The position numbers were made by a program, and so were the translations under genes. A stretch of DNA of 64,000 nucleotides from Halorubellus litoreus (GTDB lineage Archaea; Halobacteriota; Halobacteria; Halobacteriales; Natrialbaceae), in contig NZ_JAZAQL010000001.1 in the NCBI RefSeq assembly GCF_037081675.1, forward strand, positions 992,001 through 1,056,000, written 5' to 3'. This document shows positions 60,839-64,000 of the stretch, piece by piece (the stretch's first letter is position 1; each line of letters opens with the position of its first letter). The notes under the pieces are model-generated. The model was not told the DNA's origin, made no database searches, and was given only the letters and a program-made list of their open reading frames with translations.

Positions 60839-61216
60839 TCAGGCGTCGAGCCGGTAGAGGCTCGTGACGTACGGTAGTTTCCCGAACATCCAGATGCCGA
60901 ACGGGATGCCGATGACGGTGACGCAGAGGAACCAGGCGACGTTCGCCCAGATGAAGCTCGCCCACCACCCGACGAACACGAAGTAGACGGCGCGCACGAG
61001 GAGACTCGTCTGCGGGACGCCGTCCGGGTCGAACCCGGTGTCGCGGCGTTTGAGCGTGAGGAGGTACGGCACGCGGTTGATGATCTTGATGCCGAGCGGC
61101 AGGAGGATGATGGTGACGTTCAGGACCCACGCGACGTTGATCGCGAGGAGCGTGAGCCACCACCCGACGAGGAGGAACCACGCGATGCGGACGACGAGCG
61201 AGTGCTGGTTGGCCAT
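60839..61216 (-). CDS. YccF-domain membrane protein
   Basis: 125 residues with two copies of the YccF motif: VGWWLTLLAINVAWVLNVTI with LPLGIKIINRVPYLLTL, and VGWWASFIWANVAWFLCVTV with IPFGIWMFGKLPYVTSL. Four helices. The family is a small inner-membrane protein of unknown function found in bacteria and archaea. ATG at 61216 used; the longer frame adds a basic stretch without support. Confidence 0.85.
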   Translation of the reverse strand: MANQHSLVVRIAWFLLVGWWLTLLAINVAWVLNVTIILLPLGIKIINRVPYLLTLKRRDTGFDPDGVPQTSLLVRAVYFVFVGWWASFIWANVAWFLCVTVIGIPFGIWMFGKLPYVTSLYRLDA

Positions 61217-61345
61217 ACTCGAACACTCACCGCGAGCGCGTATGGGTCTTCTCACATGCCCCGGATTCGTCGAGGACGACGTCGAGGCGCGACGTGGCGC
61301 GCGAGAGCGGTGGGGTTAAGCCGCCGACTCGACTATTCGTCTCCA

Positions 61346-61918
61346 ATGACTGTCATCGGTACCGTTGGCCTGCCCGGGAGCGGGAAAGGCGAGGCTGCAG
61401 CGGTCGCCCGCGACGCCGGCATCCCCGTGGTGACGATGGGGGACGTCATCCGCCAGGAGTGCCGGGACCGCGGGCTCGACCCCGCGACGCATCACGGCGA
61501 GATCGCGCAAGCGCTCCGCGAGGAGAACGGCCCCGACGCCATCGCGCAACGCTCGCTCCCCATCATCCGCGAGCACCTCGAGACGACCGACACCGTCCTC
61601 GTCGACGGCCTCCGCTCCGGCGTGGAAGCCGACCGGTTCGAGGAGGCGTTCGGCGACGACTGGATACTCGTCAGTATCGAAGCGCCGTTCGAGGTACGGA
61701 AGGACCGCATCACGGACCGCGGCCGCGACAAGACCGACGGCGACGTCGGCGAGACGCTCCGCGAGCGCGACGACCGCGAACGCGGGTTCGGGATGGACGA
61801 CGCGATGGCGCGCGCCGACGTCACCATCGACAACACCGACACGCTCGAATCGTTCCGCGCTCGCATCACGGCCCTCCTCGAAGACGGCCCGGAAGCCGTC
61901 GCGGAGGTCGACGCATGA
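61346..61918 (+). CDS. AAA-type nucleotide kinase (UPF0200, dephospho-CoA kinase-like)
   Basis: 190 residues. P-loop GLPGSGKGEAA (residues 7-17), MGDVIRQECRDRGL and LVDGLRSGVEADRF are typical of the archaeal UPF0200 family, related to adenylate and dephospho-CoA kinases. The substrate is not proven. Its stop overlaps the start of the RNA-binding protein gene (ATGA), so the pair forms an operon conserved in archaea. Confidence 0.88.
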   Translation: MTVIGTVGLPGSGKGEAAAVARDAGIPVVTMGDVIRQECRDRGLDPATHHGEIAQALREENGPDAIAQRSLPIIREHLETTDTVLVDGLRSGVEADRFEEAFGDDWILVSIEAPFEVRKDRITDRGRDKTDGDVGETLRERDDRERGFGMDDAMARADVTIDNTDTLESFRARITALLEDGPEAVAEVDA

Positions 61919-62349
61919 TCTACTCCGTGGACGTCGAGATAACCGCGCCCGTGAACGACACCGAGGTCACGGACCGCGTCGTCGACGCCATCACGAACCT
62001 CTTCCCCGACGCCGACGTCACCGAACACCCCGGCGAGGTCATGGCGACCGCGCACCAACTCGAGCACTTCAGCGAGCGCCTGCACGCCCAGGAGATACTC
62101 GACACCGCCCGCGGCCAGTTCCAAGCGGGCCGGGACGGCGACACCTTCGAGTTCGCCCTGAAGAAGCAGGCGGCGTTCCAGGGCGTCGTGAACTTCGCCG
62201 TCGGGAACCCCGACGAACTCGGCGACATCCACGTCCGCGTCCGCGTCGAAGACCCCAGCGTCGACGAGTTCGTCGACTACGTCGCCCCACCCACCGAGGA
62301 CGGGCGACCCGTCACGAGCGACGCGGAAGACCGCGGCCCCGGGAACTGA
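61915..62349 (+). CDS. RNA-binding-like protein (UPF0201)
   Basis: 144 residues. Alpha-beta sandwich typical of UPF0201: IYSVDVEITAPVNDTEVTDRV, AHQLEHFSERLHAQEILDTAR, FALKKQAAFQGVVNFA and ELGDIHVRVRVED. Structures of this family resemble ribosomal protein L5-like RNA-binding folds, but the role is unknown. Translationally coupled to the kinase-like gene. Confidence 0.88.
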   Translation: MIYSVDVEITAPVNDTEVTDRVVDAITNLFPDADVTEHPGEVMATAHQLEHFSERLHAQEILDTARGQFQAGRDGDTFEFALKKQAAFQGVVNFAVGNPDELGDIHVRVRVEDPSVDEFVDYVAPPTEDGRPVTSDAEDRGPGN

Positions 62350-62519
62350 CTCGCGGCAGTCCGCTCGAAACGCGACGTTTCTCCGAACCGCTACCGCGTC
62401 CAGTACCGTCGTTTACTCGTTCCTAACCGACTGCTCGGTTCGGGTAGGTTCCGCGTCCCGTTACCGGAAACCCCGAACTATCTCCCGCGCTTAACCCCGC
62501 GGTCGTCACCAGAGGAGGC

Positions 62520-64000
62520 ATGGGCCACGCGGACGACGAACGACGGGGAATCGACCGACGGCTTCTGCTCCGGGCGCTCGGCGCTGGCGCGTTCGCGGGC
62601 GCGAGCGGCAACGCCGCCGGAAGCGGCGAGCGAGCGGGGCACGGGGCCAGCGAACGCCACCGCGAGCGCGGACGGTCGCGCTGCGTCGTCGACGACTTCC
62701 AGGACGGCGACCTCGACGAGTACGTCGCCAGGGACGGCCCGATGGCCAACTGGCGGGTCGCGTCGTTCCGCAACGGCCGCGTCCTCGAGTTCCAGGGCGG
62801 CGACGGCCCGGACCTTCAGTCCTACAGCGGGCTCGAGACGTACCCGCGTCGCGGCGACCAGTTCTCGTTCCTGTTCTACCCCTACGGGAACTGGGACGGG
62901 TACGCGATGTTCAGCTTCGCCATCGCCGACTCCGAGAACTTCCAGCGGCGGTACGAACTCGAGTTCGAACCCGCCGCCGACGAGGTCCGCCTCCAGTACA
63001 GTCGCGCTCCCGGCGACGAGGAGACCATCGCCAGCGCGTCCCGGTCGTTCGACGGCCGCGACCGACAGATCGTCGAGGTGGACTGGGCGGCGTCGAGCGA
63101 CGACATCGTGGTGACCGTCACCGACCCGGACGACGACGGGACGACCCTCCGCGCGAGCGAACCCGGTGACGCGCCAACCGGCGGCGGCATCGGGTTCTAC
63201 GCCAGCGGCGACGCCGGCTGGCTGTTCGACTACGTCACCATCCTCGACTGCGACGACCGCAGCGACGGCGACGATGGCGACGACCAGGACGGCCTCGTCG
63301 TCGACGATTTCGAGGACGGCGACCTCGACGAGTACGACGGGGGCGACCCACCGACGAACTGGACCGTCGTCTCGGAGCCGACCGCGGACGGCTCCGGAGC
63401 CCTCCAGTTCCAGGACGGAGGTGGGGAGGACATCCGTTCGTACCGCGGCCTACCCACGTACCCGCAGCGTGGCGATCGCATCCACCTGGACTTCGGAACC
63501 TTCGGCGACTGGAACAGCTACGCGATGTTCGGATTCGGAGTCCAGCCAGACGACTTCCAGCACCGCTACGAACTCGAGTTCGAACCAGCCGAGAGCGAGG
63601 TTCGACTCCAGTACAGTCGCGCTCCCCAGGACGAGACCACCATCGCGAGCGCGACCGCGGACTTCCAGCGCGAGCGCTTCTATCGCGTCGAGGTCGACTG
63701 GGCATCCTCGGGTACGGAACTCGTCGTCGACGTCGCCGAGCTCGCCACGCTCCGCGCGTCAGAGCCGAGCGGCGCACCCACCAGTGGCGGCATCGGGTTC
63801 TACGCCAGCGGCGACGCTGGCTGGGTGTTCGACAACGTCCGACGCGTCGGCCAGCACGACGACGGGCGGGTTCCGAGCGACCGCGACTGGCCGACCGTTC
63901 AGCACGACTTCGCGAACACCAGTTGGACGCGAGCGAGTCGCGGCCCCACCGACGGGGTCGAGGAAGCATGGTCGAAGCTCGTGAGTCTCGATCGAGCCAA
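62520..64000 (+). CDS. Tat-exported two-repeat protein entering a PQQ-like propeller, cut by window end
   Basis: At least 493 residues, open to the last base. The start has AGGAGG a few bases upstream and encodes GIDRRLLLRALGAGAFAGA, a Tat signal. Two repeats of about 185 residues (about 58-243 and 255-440) share DDFQDGDLDEY/DDFEDGDLDEY, YAMFSF/YAMFGF, YELEFEPA, VRLQYSRAP, IASA and GGIGFYASGDAGW, a laminin-G/jelly-roll-like carbohydrate-binding pattern. Then DWPTVQHDFANTSWTR begins a PQQ-type beta-propeller as in haloarchaeal surface proteins. Probably a surface glycan-interacting protein. Confidence 0.8.
   Translation, partial: MGHADDERRGIDRRLLLRALGAGAFAGASGNAAGSGERAGHGASERHRERGRSRCVVDDFQDGDLDEYVARDGPMANWRVASFRNGRVLEFQGGDGPDLQSYSGLETYPRRGDQFSFLFYPYGNWDGYAMFSFAIADSENFQRRYELEFEPAADEVRLQYSRAPGDEETIASASRSFDGRDRQIVEVDWAASSDDIVVTVTDPDDDGTTLRASEPGDAPTGGGIGFYASGDAGWLFDYVTILDCDDRSDGDDGDDQDGLVVDDFEDGDLDEYDGGDPPTNWTVVSEPTADGSGALQFQDGGGEDIRSYRGLPTYPQRGDRIHLDFGTFGDWNSYAMFGFGVQPDDFQHRYELEFEPAESEVRLQYSRAPQDETTIASATADFQRERFYRVEVDWASSGTELVVDVAELATLRASEPSGAPTSGGIGFYASGDAGWVFDNVRRVGQHDDGRVPSDRDWPTVQHDFANTSWTRASRGPTDGVEEAWSKLVSLDRA

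Overview
The window is haloarchaeal chromosome (class Halobacteria). The evidence is high GC, acidic proteomes, leaderless genes with TATA-like boxes 25-30 bases before the start, TFB, MCM, archaeal-type ileS, a halophilic 2Fe-2S ferredoxin, DUF7504 and HVO_0234-type proteins, Tat signals and a PGF-CTERM-like tail. I cannot name the genus. No rRNA or CRISPR array is seen. Two tRNA genes are present: Pro at 5964-6036 and Arg at 60715-60789.

Layout. 1-5888: a helicase cut by the window edge, a tandem pair of DUF7504 proteins and an SLC13 permease. 5964-15228: tRNA-Pro followed by an accessory island. Its core is a ten-gene minus-strand operon (12917 to 8277), mostly with overlapping stops and starts, that resembles the virion module of halosphaeroviruses: a small membrane protein, two consecutive candidate capsid proteins, several small one-helix proteins and a beta-propeller-like protein. 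Around it are tiny zinc-binding proteins, a SWIM-finger protein, a ribbon-helix-helix regulator with repeated CTATTA sites, a Tat-exported protein, a three-gene operon with twin 37-38 residue Cys/His proteins, the C-terminal remnant of a HerA/FtsK-type ATPase and a VapBC pair. No integrase, replication gene or second tRNA-derived att site is visible, so this looks like a decayed provirus.

15317-21198: a histidine kinase and a surface cluster (VWA lipoprotein, two pilin-like proteins, an alpha/beta hydrolase). The second pilin and the hydrolase run antisense through each other's 3' ends. 21242-28268: mcm with a mini-intein inside Walker A, a run of conserved but uncharacterised haloarchaeal genes, a MinD-type ATPase and TFB. 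28369-45089: a second MinD-like protein with an altered P-loop, HIT protein, ileS, an exported gluzincin-like protein, a heme-NO-binding-fold protein with Tyr at the proximal ligand position, PRPP synthetase, GlmM, HisI, ferredoxin, phosphate permease and HisA.

45277-58734: HisB, an ACT-domain regulator, an IMPACT-family protein, an S9 peptidase, split MgtE halves, lipoproteins, a nucleoside-recognition membrane protein, a CBS-MaoC fusion, a membrane-anchored molybdopterin oxidoreductase, a HAD hydrolase and a MaoC protein. 58735-60789: a low-GC patch with one exported protein, then gene-free DNA carrying partial copies of the tRNA-Arg 3' end. 60839-64000: YccF, a two-gene nucleotide-kinase/RNA-binding operon and the start of a large exported two-repeat protein that enters a PQQ-like propeller at the window edge.

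HisI, HisA and HisB are dispersed rather than in one histidine operon; PRPP synthetase supplies their precursor.
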